A stretch of 64,000 nucleotides of DNA, taken from contig NZ_JAHKQT010000041.1 of assembly GCF_018861145.1 (NCBI RefSeq), positions 1-64,000 of the forward strand, in the 5' to 3' direction. Shown here one piece after another: positions 20,238-29,284 of the stretch (the stretch's first letter is position 1; each line of letters begins with the position of its first letter). The position numbers and the translations under genes are program-made. This stretch comes from Poseidonibacter lekithochrous (GTDB taxonomy: Bacteria > Campylobacterota > Campylobacteria > Campylobacterales > Arcobacteraceae). The notes under the pieces are model-generated. The model did not search any database. It had not been told where the DNA came from and saw only the letters and a program-made list of their open reading frames with translations.

Positions 20238-20363
20238 TTAATTGTCCTTAATATTTTTTTAAATTTATTTGTAGAGTAGCTAAAAATCACTTGTTTTTTA
20301 TTAAAGCACTTTAAGAAGTAAAACTAGATAAAATAGATTAATTAATAATATAAAAGGAAAAAA

Positions 20364-21170
20364 ATGCATATTACAAATTTAATTTCTCAGAACTTTGGAA
20401 AGTTTGCTAAAACAGAATTCCCTTCTTATATTCAAAGAATTATTAACGGAGCATACGTTAAGTTCTTAGGATTAAATATGAGTGAATTTAAAAACCCGAA
20501 GTTTTATAAATCATTAAATGCTTTATTTACAAGAGAGCTAGAGATATCAAGAGAAATAAATGAAGAAAGAAATGTAATAATATCTCCAACAGATAGTTTA
20601 ATAACAGAATGTGGAAAGATAGAAGATGATATTGCTTTACAAATTAAAGGCATGGAATACAGTATTGAAGATTTATTAACTTATTATTGTAACGATAAGT
20701 TAGAAAAAATAAAAAATGGGTCATTTATGAATTTTTATCTTTCACCAAAAGATTATCATAGATATCATGCTGCTAGTGATTTTAATCTTAAAAAACTTAT
20801 TCATGTACCAGGGAAACTTTATCCTGTAAATTTAAAATATTTAAATAAAGAACTTGATTTATTTGTTCAAAATGAAAGAGTTATTATTGAGTGTGAAAAA
20901 AATGGGAAACTATTTTATATGGTATTTGTAGGAGCTTTAAATGTAGGTCAAATGGTATTTGAATTTGAACCAAGAGTTGAAACAAATGTAGATACGAGTG
21001 AAATAAAAGTATATGAATACGAAAATGTAAAAATTTCAAAAGGTGACTGTTTAGGTTACTTTAAAATGGGTTCAACTGTAGTGATGTTATGGGAAGAAAA
21101 TAGCGTTGAAATAGAAGATTTATTAAATCAAGATGTAAGGTTCGGTCAAGTAATAGCAAGAGAAATCTAG
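20364..21170 (+). CDS. psd: Phosphatidylserine decarboxylase
   Basis: Makes phosphatidylethanolamine from phosphatidylserine. The proenzyme self-cleaves at a Gly-Ser bond to create the pyruvoyl cofactor; here the site is FKMGSTVVML near residue 235. SPKDYHRYHAASD is the conserved segment with the His of the active site. The length (268) is typical of the short bacterial form. It stands alone with its own AAGGAAAA site. Confidence 0.94.
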   Translation: MHITNLISQNFGKFAKTEFPSYIQRIINGAYVKFLGLNMSEFKNPKFYKSLNALFTRELEISREINEERNVIISPTDSLITECGKIEDDIALQIKGMEYSIEDLLTYYCNDKLEKIKNGSFMNFYLSPKDYHRYHAASDFNLKKLIHVPGKLYPVNLKYLNKELDLFVQNERVIIECEKNGKLFYMVFVGALNVGQMVFEFEPRVETNVDTSEIKVYEYENVKISKGDCLGYFKMGSTVVMLWEENSVEIEDLLNQDVRFGQVIAREI

Positions 21171-21235
21171 TTATTTTAATTTATAATAAAAAATAATTTT
21201 GTTATAATTAATATAATTTAAGAATTGGAAAAATA

Positions 21236-23284
21236 ATGAATAATAAAATATTTCTAAAAATCGGATGGATGCTTATAATAGCATTGCTTGGCTATCTTTT
21301 CTTTGTCGTATTCTTCCTTTCACCTAAAGTAAATAACTACTTAAGTGATACAGAAATTAAAAATGAAAGACTACAGTTTACTAAAGTGGTTTCCATTATT
21401 AACGGTAAATCAAGAAATTTTGAAAATAAAGAATCTTTAATCAAAGAGGTTGAATTATTATTAAGTAGTATCACATTAGCAAAAACAGGACAAATATATA
21501 TTTTTGATAGTTCTGGAAAAGTAATAATTGATGCTAGTAATGAATTTGATTCTAAAGATATTTCTAAATTAATTCTTCCTAATTCAGAAAATAAATTATT
21601 TTTAGATGAAATTAAAAAGTCTCATAATAGTAGAACGGCTTTTGAATATTTATGGAATAAACAATATGATTTATATAATTATGTATATCCAAAAATTTCA
21701 TGGGTTGAATATAATAAAACTTTAGATTGGTATATTGTATCTTCAGTTTATAAAGAAGATTTCTCAACTTATGTTGATGGTATAAATGCTTTAATTTTAA
21801 ATATCTCTATTTTGCTATTTGTAGTACTTGCTATTATTGGAATATTTATTACAGTTAAAGTAATTGCACCTATTAATAAAATGTTTTCAGAAGTTCAAAA
21901 AGCACATGTCGAAACAAATGAATTTGAATCAGCACCAAAATCAAAAGATGAAATTGGTTTTCTTGCAAATCAATTTAATAGTCTTCTTGATCAAGTTGAA
22001 ACTAATAGAAAAACATTAGAAGATCATGTACAAAAGAAAACAAAAGAAATTAGTGATAAGCTTTACTATGATGAATTAACAAATTTAAAAAATAGATATG
22101 CACTTCAAGAAGATATAAAAGATTGTGATTTTGTATCTGTAGCTTTAGTTGATATCGATTCTTTTGATGATATTAATGAACTTTATGGATTCTCAACGGG
22201 TAACTTAGTTTTAATTGAAACAGCAAATATATTAAATGAATTTAGTGCTAAATATAATGTAACAGTTCATCGAATACATGGAAATGTTTTTAGTGTTACA
22301 GATAAAAGAATGATGGGCTTTTCAAAATATGATCAGTTTATAACTGAATTATCTACACTATTTAAAAATAGACCTATTATCGTAGAAGAGCTTGATATTG
22401 AAATTTTTATTGATATTACATTAGGAATATCTATTGCACAAGAAGAACCTTTAAAAACAGCAGGAATTGCACTTAAAAAAGCTAAAAAAACTAATCAAAG
22501 ATTTTTTGTTTATAATAATGAGCTTGATACAAAAGAAATTATTGAGAAATCAATATTCTGGAGAGAAAAAATAAAATGTGCATTAAAAAATAATACTGTA
22601 ACACCTTTTTATCAACCAATTTTTAATAGAAATAAGGAAATTGTTAAATACGAAACACTAATGAGAATAAAAGATGTTGATAAAGATGGAAATGAAGTAT
22701 TCTTACTTCCCTATTTATTTTTAGATGTTGCAGTTAAAACAAAACAGTATTTACAATTATCTAATCATGTTATTTCAAAAGCATTAGCAGATTTAAATAG
22801 AACAGATAAACAAATATCATTTAACTTAAGTTTTAAAGATATTTTAGATTTAGATTTTGTAGAGTCTTTAGATAAAAATTTAGATAAGATTGATAGTGCT
22901 AATAAAGAAAGAATAGTTTTTGAAATATTAGAAAGTGATCATATCTCAGATTATTCTATTTTAGAAGATTTTATTTTTAAATATAGAAAGCAAGGTATAA
23001 AAATAGCAATTGATGATTTTGGAACAGGATATTCTAATTTTGCTCATATTCTAAAAATTAGACCTGATTATATTAAAATTGATGGTTCCTTAATTAAAGA
23101 TATTGACACAGATAAAAATTCATTTGAAATGGTAAAATCAATAATTGAATTTTCAAAAGCTTTAAATATCAGAGTTATTGCTGAGTTTATACATTCACAA
23201 GAAGTCTTCGATTTAGTTATGGGCTTAGGAGTAGATGAGTTCCAAGGTTTCCATTTAGGAAAACCTGATGCACATATTGAGTAG
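21236..23284 (+). CDS. Membrane GGDEF/EAL protein with a degenerate GGDEF motif
   Basis: Residues 7-30 and about 187-210 are membrane segments flanking a Cache-like periplasmic sensor; HAMP follows (about 212-265). In the GGDEF domain (about 278-430) the signature is replaced by HGNVF, so diguanylate cyclase activity is unlikely. The EAL domain (about 440-680) has ETL in place of EAL but keeps FEILE, AIDDFGTGYSNF, YIKIDGSLI and FQGFHLGKP, so cyclic-di-GMP hydrolysis or binding is plausible. No partner gene is adjacent. Confidence 0.88.
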   Translation: MNNKIFLKIGWMLIIALLGYLFFVVFFLSPKVNNYLSDTEIKNERLQFTKVVSIINGKSRNFENKESLIKEVELLLSSITLAKTGQIYIFDSSGKVIIDASNEFDSKDISKLILPNSENKLFLDEIKKSHNSRTAFEYLWNKQYDLYNYVYPKISWVEYNKTLDWYIVSSVYKEDFSTYVDGINALILNISILLFVVLAIIGIFITVKVIAPINKMFSEVQKAHVETNEFESAPKSKDEIGFLANQFNSLLDQVETNRKTLEDHVQKKTKEISDKLYYDELTNLKNRYALQEDIKDCDFVSVALVDIDSFDDINELYGFSTGNLVLIETANILNEFSAKYNVTVHRIHGNVFSVTDKRMMGFSKYDQFITELSTLFKNRPIIVEELDIEIFIDITLGISIAQEEPLKTAGIALKKAKKTNQRFFVYNNELDTKEIIEKSIFWREKIKCALKNNTVTPFYQPIFNRNKEIVKYETLMRIKDVDKDGNEVFLLPYLFLDVAVKTKQYLQLSNHVISKALADLNRTDKQISFNLSFKDILDLDFVESLDKNLDKIDSANKERIVFEILESDHISDYSILEDFIFKYRKQGIKIAIDDFGTGYSNFAHILKIRPDYIKIDGSLIKDIDTDKNSFEMVKSIIEFSKALNIRVIAEFIHSQEVFDLVMGLGVDEFQGFHLGKPDAHIE

Positions 23285-23354
23285 TTTTAATTAAACAAAA
23301 GTTTATTCTTGTAAAATTAAGAAAGAAAAAAAATTTAACAAATAAGGGTATAAA

Positions 23355-23588
23355 ATGTCTACAATTACAGAACTTGGTTCATTACCATTAGCGGGTACAA
23401 AAAAAGGTGTTATTTCAGTTTCAAATGTTACAGAACCTTATGGAAAAGATACAGCTGACATAGTTAGTATTGGTGTTTCTTTAAATGGTCAAGATATTCA
23501 ATGGAAATCACATCTTCCATATGAAAATTTAGATGATGTTATTGCTATTTTACAAAAAGCAAGTGAAGATAAGAAAAACTCACAATAA
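23355..23588 (+). CDS. Small protein of unknown function
   Basis: A 77-residue soluble protein with no recognised motif and no Cys. Its composition and codon use match its neighbours, AAGGG lies before the ATG, and a strong hairpin terminator follows 9 bases after the stop, which together indicate a real monocistronic gene. Confidence 0.7.
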   Translation: MSTITELGSLPLAGTKKGVISVSNVTEPYGKDTADIVSIGVSLNGQDIQWKSHLPYENLDDVIAILQKASEDKKNSQ

Positions 23589-23596
23589 ATATATTT

Positions 23597-23619
23597 AACG
23601 TAAGAATTTTTCTTACGTT
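23597..23619 (+). terminator. Intrinsic terminator
   Basis: AACGTAAGAA (23597-23606) and TTCTTACGTT (23610-23619) form a perfect 10-pair stem with a TTT loop, followed by a short T-rich stretch. It ends the 77-codon gene. Confidence 0.75.
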
Positions 23620-23677
23620 TACTTTCTGGTAACTTTTTTCAGTTATACTTAACTATAATAAATAGAAAGGAAATAAC

Positions 23678-24082
23678 TTGAAAAAAATACTCATAATAAT
23701 CACTCTTCTTTCTTCCTTAATAATTTCTTCAATGGCTCAAGAGTCAAAATCTCTTACAGTAGATGAATTGGAAATTTATATTGAAAAAAATATTATTGTA
23801 ATTGATATTAGAGCTGAAAACAAATGGAAAACTACGGGAACAATCCCAAATTCTTATAGATTAGAATATAATAAAAAAAATGAGAAAAAGTGGTTATATA
23901 CTTTAATTAAACTAATAAAAGATAAAAATAGAGCTTTTGTTTTAATATCAAAAAAAGGTAAGAAAGCAAAAGATTTAGTTTTTAGATTAGATAATGAAAA
24001 AAAATTAAAAAATGGACACTATCTTGATGGTGGAATTGATGAATGGATAAATTCACACAGAAAAGTTATAATGAACTACTAA
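23678..24082 (+). CDS. Periplasmic rhodanese-like protein lacking the catalytic Cys
   Basis: A signal peptide (MKKILIIITLLSSLIISSMA) leads into a rhodanese fold: VIDIRAENKWKTTGTIPNS and HYLDGGIDEW are the conserved ends. The active-site loop, which should read C-x4-R, is here VLISKKGKKAKDL with no Cys, so it cannot carry a persulfide and is probably a binding domain. It starts with TTG behind GAAAGGA. Its stop overlaps that of the convergent active-type rhodanese gene. Confidence 0.8.
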   Translation: MKKILIIITLLSSLIISSMAQESKSLTVDELEIYIEKNIIVIDIRAENKWKTTGTIPNSYRLEYNKKNEKKWLYTLIKLIKDKNRAFVLISKKGKKAKDLVFRLDNEKKLKNGHYLDGGIDEWINSHRKVIMNY

Positions 24083-24100
24083 ATTGTAAATTTAGTAGTT
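24074..24100. terminator. Bidirectional terminator inside two overlapping 3' ends
   Basis: AACTACTAAATT and AATTTAGTAGTT form a perfect 12-pair stem with a 3-base loop. The hairpin lies across the overlapping stop codons of the two convergent rhodanese genes, so it is coding on both strands. Confidence 0.65.
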
Positions 24101-24438
24101 TCTCTTAACTCTTGTTTCCATAAAGCCATACCACCAAATAAATGAGCTGTATTTTTATATCCTTGTTCAATTAAAAAATTTCCTATGCTTCTTGTTCTAT
24201 TTGCATGTGCACATATTAATACAAAAGTTTGATCTTTTGATCTTACTATTTTTTCAAACTCTTTCATCCATTTCTCTATATTATGATTCCCATATTCATC
24301 AAAAAATGTCATAAGGTGTGCATTTTTTATTACACCTGTCCTTTGATATTCATCCTTACGTCTTACATCAATCATTACAATATTATCATCAATCATTTTT
24401 TCTACTATTCTTGGTTGTAAATCCACTAATTCATTCAT
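24079..24438 (-). CDS. Cytoplasmic rhodanese-domain protein
   Basis: A single rhodanese domain of 119 residues without signal peptide. VMIDVRRKDEYQRTGVIKNA and HLFGGMALWKQ frame the fold, and the active loop ICAHANRTRSIG has the Cys expected to form a persulfide. It may act in sulfur transfer; the acceptor is unknown. It converges on, and shares 4 bases with, the Cys-less periplasmic rhodanese gene, to which it is similar. Confidence 0.85.
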   Translation of the reverse strand: MNELVDLQPRIVEKMIDDNIVMIDVRRKDEYQRTGVIKNAHLMTFFDEYGNHNIEKWMKEFEKIVRSKDQTFVLICAHANRTRSIGNFLIEQGYKNTAHLFGGMALWKQELRETTKFTI

Positions 24439-24585
24439 AATTATCCTTAGTTAAAATAGAATCTTAACATAAAATACTTAGATTAAATATAATAAAATCT
24501 TATATTTTGATATATAGAAAAGAGGAATTAACAAACTCTTTACAAAATTTGAATATAATAAGAAAAATATAATATAGGACTTTGA

Positions 24586-26334
24586 ATGAAAAAAATATTA
24601 TTACTACTATTTATAAGCCTTTATGCCTTCTCCTTAGATCTTCAACAAGGTTTTTTAGATCCAGATGATGCATTTAAAAAAGAATTTAAAAAAGAAAATG
24701 ACAAAGTAGTTTTTACTCTGAATCTTGGAAAAGATATCTATTTGTATGATGATAAATTAAAAGTATTTATTAACAAACCTTCTAAAATTGATATAACAGA
24801 AGAAGTAAATATTCCTGAACCTATTGAATATGATGGTTTTATTGTTCACTTTGATAATCAGAAAATCGAAATCCCTTTTTCTTTACTAAAATCAAAAGTG
24901 AATTCTGGTTCGTATGAATTAGAAGTAGAATTTCAAGGATGCTCAAAAGCAGGGCTATGTTATGCCCCAATGAGTGATAAGTATAATTTACAATTAGATT
25001 CATCAAGTTCAACTACAAATGAAGTTACAGATACAGAAATTGATACTAAAAATGATTTAAATGAAACAGATACAATTGCAAATACTTTAAAAAATGGAAA
25101 TATGTTATTAGTATTAGCTACATTCTTTGGCTTTGGATTATTACTTTCATTTACACCTTGTGTTTTTCCAATGATTCCAATCTTATCGTCAATAATTGTA
25201 GGTGCTTCTCAAAATGAGAAAATGACAGCAGGAAAAGGTTTCTTTCTTTCATTAATTTATGTTTTAGCAATGGCGATGGCTTATACAATAGCAGGTGTAA
25301 TTGCAGGCTTATTTGGAGCAAACTTACAAGTTGCACTTCAAAATCCATATGTTCTAACAGTATTTGCAGCTATTTTTATAGCTCTTGCATTTTCAATGTT
25401 TGGCTACTTTAGAATTGAATTACCTCAAAGTATTCAAAATAAGATAAATAAATCAACTGATGGAAAAGAAAAACAAGGTGTTGTGGGAATTGCAATTATG
25501 GGATTCTTATCAGCATTAATAGTTGGACCTTGTGTAGCTCCCCCACTAGCAGGTGCACTTGTTTATATTGGTCAAACAGGTGATGCAGTTCTTGGTGGAC
25601 TTGCACTGTTTGTATTGAGTATGGGAATGGGTATGCCACTATTATTAATAGGGCTTGGTGCCGGAAAATTTATGCCAAAACCTGGTGGTTGGATGGATAG
25701 TGTATCAAAAGTATTTGGTATTATTATGTTAGCAATTGCAGTATGGATGTTAGATAGAGTATTAGATGCAAGTATTGTTATGTTTTTATGGTCTGCTTTA
25801 TTTATAGGAGCTGCTATTTATTTAAATATATACAAACATATAGTAGCACAAGTTATAACTGTGTTAATTTTTCTTTATGGAGTTACTTTGTTCTTTGGAA
25901 CAGTTTCTGGAGCTACAAATCCTTTAAAACCATTTGAGAAATTTACAAATGCTTCAGGAATAGTTACACAAACTCAAGGTTTAAAGTTTTCTTATATTAA
26001 GAATATTGAAGAACTAGATTTGGCAATAAAAGCTTCTTCAAAACCAGTAATGCTTGATTTCTATGCTGACTGGTGTGTGGCTTGTAAAGAGTTAGAAGAG
26101 ATTACTTTTAAAGACCCTGAAGTAATAAATAAGCTTCAAGGTTTTACTCTTTTAAAAGCAGATGTTACTAAAAATAATAATGATGATAAAGCATTACAAA
26201 AAAAATATGGAATAGTTGGACCTCCAGGATTAATTTTTTGGAATGAAGATAACAATGAAATAAAAGCTTCTAAAATTGTAGGATATAAAAATGCTAAAGA
26301 TTTTTTAGAAATTGTAAATAAATATTTTAAATAA
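24586..26334 (+). CDS. dsbD: Thiol:disulfide interchange protein DsbD
   Basis: DsbD carries electrons from cytoplasmic thioredoxin to periplasmic thiol proteins. The signal peptide is followed by the alpha domain with cysteines in FQGCSKAGLCYAP, eight membrane segments with LSFTPCVFPMIP and IVGPCVAPPLAG, and a C-terminal thioredoxin domain with the CxxC DFYADWCVACKELEE. All three cysteine pairs are present. At 582 residues it is complete. It is monocistronic, with the cobamide genes starting 44 bases later. Confidence 0.95.
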   Translation: MKKILLLLFISLYAFSLDLQQGFLDPDDAFKKEFKKENDKVVFTLNLGKDIYLYDDKLKVFINKPSKIDITEEVNIPEPIEYDGFIVHFDNQKIEIPFSLLKSKVNSGSYELEVEFQGCSKAGLCYAPMSDKYNLQLDSSSSTTNEVTDTEIDTKNDLNETDTIANTLKNGNMLLVLATFFGFGLLLSFTPCVFPMIPILSSIIVGASQNEKMTAGKGFFLSLIYVLAMAMAYTIAGVIAGLFGANLQVALQNPYVLTVFAAIFIALAFSMFGYFRIELPQSIQNKINKSTDGKEKQGVVGIAIMGFLSALIVGPCVAPPLAGALVYIGQTGDAVLGGLALFVLSMGMGMPLLLIGLGAGKFMPKPGGWMDSVSKVFGIIMLAIAVWMLDRVLDASIVMFLWSALFIGAAIYLNIYKHIVAQVITVLIFLYGVTLFFGTVSGATNPLKPFEKFTNASGIVTQTQGLKFSYIKNIEELDLAIKASSKPVMLDFYADWCVACKELEEITFKDPEVINKLQGFTLLKADVTKNNNDDKALQKKYGIVGPPGLIFWNEDNNEIKASKIVGYKNAKDFLEIVNKYFK

Positions 26335-26378
26335 GCACATATTTGTTATACTTCCTAAAAATTATATAAAGGGTTCAA

Positions 26379-27443
26379 ATGAACTTTAATACTATTTTAG
26401 GAAGTGTAGATTTCTTAGAACACTTACGAGGTAAAAAAGCTACTTTTTTATTATCTGGTAGTGTTACAAAAACTTGTGAAATTCCCAATATTTCTCAAGC
26501 TGGAATTCCTGGTAAACTATACTTAACTCCCACATTAGATACAGAATTTTTATGTTTAAAAGAAGTTCGATCTTTAAGGGATATTGCACAAACTCCAAAA
26601 GGAGTTCCAACTCCTGCCTTAATTACACGAGCAGTTCACGAATTAAAACCTTTTTCAAATATAGAAATATTGGACTTAGGATTAGAAGTAAAACCTCAAA
26701 TTAACTATTTTAAAATACATGATTTTACAATAAAACCAAGTGCTAGAATTGATGATGGTGCTAAAATTAATGCCATGGAAATATTCCAAAAAGGTGTTGA
26801 ATTTGGAACAAACTATGAATCAAAAGATGAATATGTAATTTTAGGGGAATCAGTTCCAAGTGGAACAACAACAGCCCAAGCTAGTGCCAAAGCACTTGGT
26901 TATAAATGTGATGGTTACTTTTCAAGTTCTTTTAAAGATGCACCAAGCGATATTAAAAATAATACAATAAAAGATGCATTAAAAAGAATTAGAGTAGAAG
27001 ATGATGTTTTTACCAAGCTTTCGGAAGTAAGTGACAATATGCTTATTTTTAATGCTGGGTTTATTTTAGGAAGTACATCAAAAAACTTAAAAGTAATACT
27101 TGCAGGTGGTACTCAAATGGCTACTGTTTTACTAATAGTAAATTCTATTTTAGAAAGTATGCAAGGGGCAATTGACTCTTCAAATATTGCACTTTGTACA
27201 ACAAAATGGATAGATGAAGATGAAAATGCAAATTTAAAAGCACTTTTAGAACAATTAAATTTTCCAATAAATGTATATGCTTCAACTTTTGATTTTAAAG
27301 AGTCTTCTCATCCTGCTTTAAAATTATATGATGAGGGTGAAGCAAAAGAGGGTGTTGGTTGTGGTGCAGCTTTATGTTATGCAGCTATTAATGGAGTTAC
27401 AAAAAAAGAGTTAACTTCAAAAATTGAAAGTTTCTTAGGATAA
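26379..27443 (+). CDS. cobT: CobT-like nicotinate nucleotide:benzimidazole phosphoribosyltransferase
   Basis: Probably activates the lower-ligand base of cobamides by transferring phosphoribose from nicotinate mononucleotide. The sequence resembles the archaeal/cyanobacterial type (TIGR00303 family) more than Salmonella CobT, with GESVPSGTTTAQASAKALGY and LAGGTQMATVLLI as its clearest motifs. It opens a run containing cobU, cobS and cobD, which supports the assignment. The function of this subfamily is less firmly established than that of classical CobT. Confidence 0.8.
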   Translation: MNFNTILGSVDFLEHLRGKKATFLLSGSVTKTCEIPNISQAGIPGKLYLTPTLDTEFLCLKEVRSLRDIAQTPKGVPTPALITRAVHELKPFSNIEILDLGLEVKPQINYFKIHDFTIKPSARIDDGAKINAMEIFQKGVEFGTNYESKDEYVILGESVPSGTTTAQASAKALGYKCDGYFSSSFKDAPSDIKNNTIKDALKRIRVEDDVFTKLSEVSDNMLIFNAGFILGSTSKNLKVILAGGTQMATVLLIVNSILESMQGAIDSSNIALCTTKWIDEDENANLKALLEQLNFPINVYASTFDFKESSHPALKLYDEGEAKEGVGCGAALCYAAINGVTKKELTSKIESFLG

Positions 27444-27447
27444 TAAT

Positions 27448-28047
27448 ATGGAATTATTTATTTCTACTTTTTTAAAAATGTTTTTTATTATGACACCATT
27501 TTTTGTGTTATCAGTTTTTTTAACAGTAACTCATGATGCAACAGCTAAAGAAAGAAAGAAATTAGCTATTAAAGTTACAATATCAGTAATTGTAACTAGT
27601 TTAATTTTATTATTTTTTGGTAAGCACATTTTTGAAGTATTTGGTATAACTTTGGATGCTTTTAGAATTGGAGCAGGGTCATTGATGTTTTTATCAGCAG
27701 TTGAGTTAATTCAAGGAAATAAAGCTACTGCAAAAGTTGGGGATAAAGATATCTTAGATTTAGCAGTAGTACCTCTTTCTATTCCTATTACAATAGGACC
27801 TGGAACTATTGGTATTTTACTAGTAATGGGTGCAACTTTTGAAAATACATCTTCTATGGTAATGGGAAGTTTTGCATTAGTATGTGCTGTTTTAGTAATT
27901 GGATTTATGCTTTATAGTTCAAGTATTATTGAAAAAATTATCGGGAAACAAGGTCTTTTAGTAATCTCAAAAATTACAGGTTTATTCTTAGCAGCTTTAT
28001 CTGCTCAAATTGTCTTTACTGGTATTAAAAACTTTTTAGGATTATAA
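27448..28047 (+). CDS. MarC-family inner membrane protein
   Basis: A 199-residue protein with six predicted membrane helices and the MarC signatures FGITLDAFRIGAGSLMFLSA and VVPLSIPITIGPGTIGILL. MarC proteins have no firmly known function; the early link to antibiotic resistance did not hold. It lies within the cobamide run, 4 bases after cobT and overlapping cobU by one base, so it is cotranscribed with them. Confidence 0.88.
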   Translation: MELFISTFLKMFFIMTPFFVLSVFLTVTHDATAKERKKLAIKVTISVIVTSLILLFFGKHIFEVFGITLDAFRIGAGSLMFLSAVELIQGNKATAKVGDKDILDLAVVPLSIPITIGPGTIGILLVMGATFENTSSMVMGSFALVCAVLVIGFMLYSSSIIEKIIGKQGLLVISKITGLFLAALSAQIVFTGIKNFLGL

Positions 28048-28541
28048 TGAAAGTATTATATTTTGGTGGACAAAAATCAGGGAAAACAAGTGCTGCTTCA
28101 CAAAAAGCATTAGAATTATCAACAAATGGAAAACCATATTATGTAGCAACTTATGATAATTCTTATAATGATAGTTCGATGCAAGATAGGATTGATAAAC
28201 ATTTAAATGAAAGAAGGGATGATTTTCTTACAATTGAAGAGCCAAAGGATTTAACAAAAGTTATAGAAGATAATAATGTATATTTAGTAGATTGTATTTC
28301 AATGTGGCTTTTTAATAATCTAGAATTAGAAGAAGAAGTTTTAAAACAACAATTAAGAGATATTTGTAAAACAAAAGCAAATATAGTTTTTGTTTTAAAT
28401 GATGTATCTTGTGGGGTAATTCCATTTGATAACCAGTCAAGAAGATTTGTTGACTTCTCAGGTTTAATAGGGCAAGAATTAGTAAAACTTTGTGATGAAG
28501 TTTATGAAGTTAAGTATTCACTTTCAAAGAAATTAAAATGA
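28047..28541 (+). CDS. cobU: Adenosylcobinamide kinase / guanylyltransferase
   Basis: CobU phosphorylates adenosylcobinamide and transfers GMP to it. The P-loop FGGQKSGKTSAASQKAL is at the N-terminus, and VYLVDCISMWLFNNLE is the conserved central motif. At 164 residues it is a little shorter than the Salmonella enzyme. The stop overlaps the cobS start by 4 bases. Confidence 0.92.
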   Translation: MKVLYFGGQKSGKTSAASQKALELSTNGKPYYVATYDNSYNDSSMQDRIDKHLNERRDDFLTIEEPKDLTKVIEDNNVYLVDCISMWLFNNLELEEEVLKQQLRDICKTKANIVFVLNDVSCGVIPFDNQSRRFVDFSGLIGQELVKLCDEVYEVKYSLSKKLK

Positions 28542-29284
28542 AACAAATTTTAAATGCTTTTTATTTTGCACTTTCATATTTTTCAATTATTCCAGTTTTT
28601 GTAAAAGAAATGAAAATAGATAATGATACTTATAAATATACTCTTGCATTACTTCCTTTAGTTGGAGCTATTTTAGCTAGCTTAGTGATTGGTTTAAATA
28701 TAGTATTAAATGAGTTTTTTAATCCTTTATATTCTGCTTTTGTAGCTTCTATTTTATATCTTTTTTTATATGGCTTTTTGCACCTTGAAGCAATATGTGA
28801 TGTAATTGATGCATGGTTTGCTTCTTATTCAGGGAAAGATCCTTATGCAATTATGAAAGAACCAACTATTGGTGCAATTGGTGCTTTATATGCTTTTTCA
28901 TTTGTACTTTTAAAAGTAGGTATTTCTACTTATGTTTTATATGAAGAACAATATTCTCTATTTTTTACAGTTTTAATTTTTTCAAGGCTAAATTTTATGT
29001 ATTTATTAGGATTTTTTAAATTTAGTAAAAATAGCTTTTTATCACTAGCTTTTCAAGGTGCAGGAGTAGGAAAAGTGAAAGTTTATGCTTTAATTTATGT
29101 GATTGTTCTTTGGTTTTTATTGCCAAGTGCTTTAGTATTATTATTTATATCAATGGTAAGTTTTTATTTTGTTTTAAAAATATTAAATAAAAAGTTCTCT
29201 TTTGTAAATGGTGATTGTTTAGGGTTTACGCTTGAACATACAGAACTAATACTTTTAAATATTGGTTTGGCACTAGTTCTATGA
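28538..29284 (+). CDS. cobS: Adenosylcobinamide-GDP ribazoletransferase
   Basis: CobS, an integral membrane enzyme, joins AdoCbi-GDP to alpha-ribazole phosphate. The metal-binding motif HLEAICDVIDAWFAS corresponds to the family's GGLDGLADxxDA region. About six hydrophobic helices are present and the C-terminus has NGDCLGFTLEHTEL. It is coupled by 4-base overlaps to both cobU and cobD. Confidence 0.93.
   Translation: MKQILNAFYFALSYFSIIPVFVKEMKIDNDTYKYTLALLPLVGAILASLVIGLNIVLNEFFNPLYSAFVASILYLFLYGFLHLEAICDVIDAWFASYSGKDPYAIMKEPTIGAIGALYAFSFVLLKVGISTYVLYEEQYSLFFTVLIFSRLNFMYLLGFFKFSKNSFLSLAFQGAGVGKVKVYALIYVIVLWFLLPSALVLLFISMVSFYFVLKILNKKFSFVNGDCLGFTLEHTELILLNIGLALVL

Noticed and set aside
23078-23284. 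Loss of the EAL domain function along with GGDEF
   Set aside because: The metal-binding and catalytic motifs after the ETL variant are retained, so I do not call it inactive.
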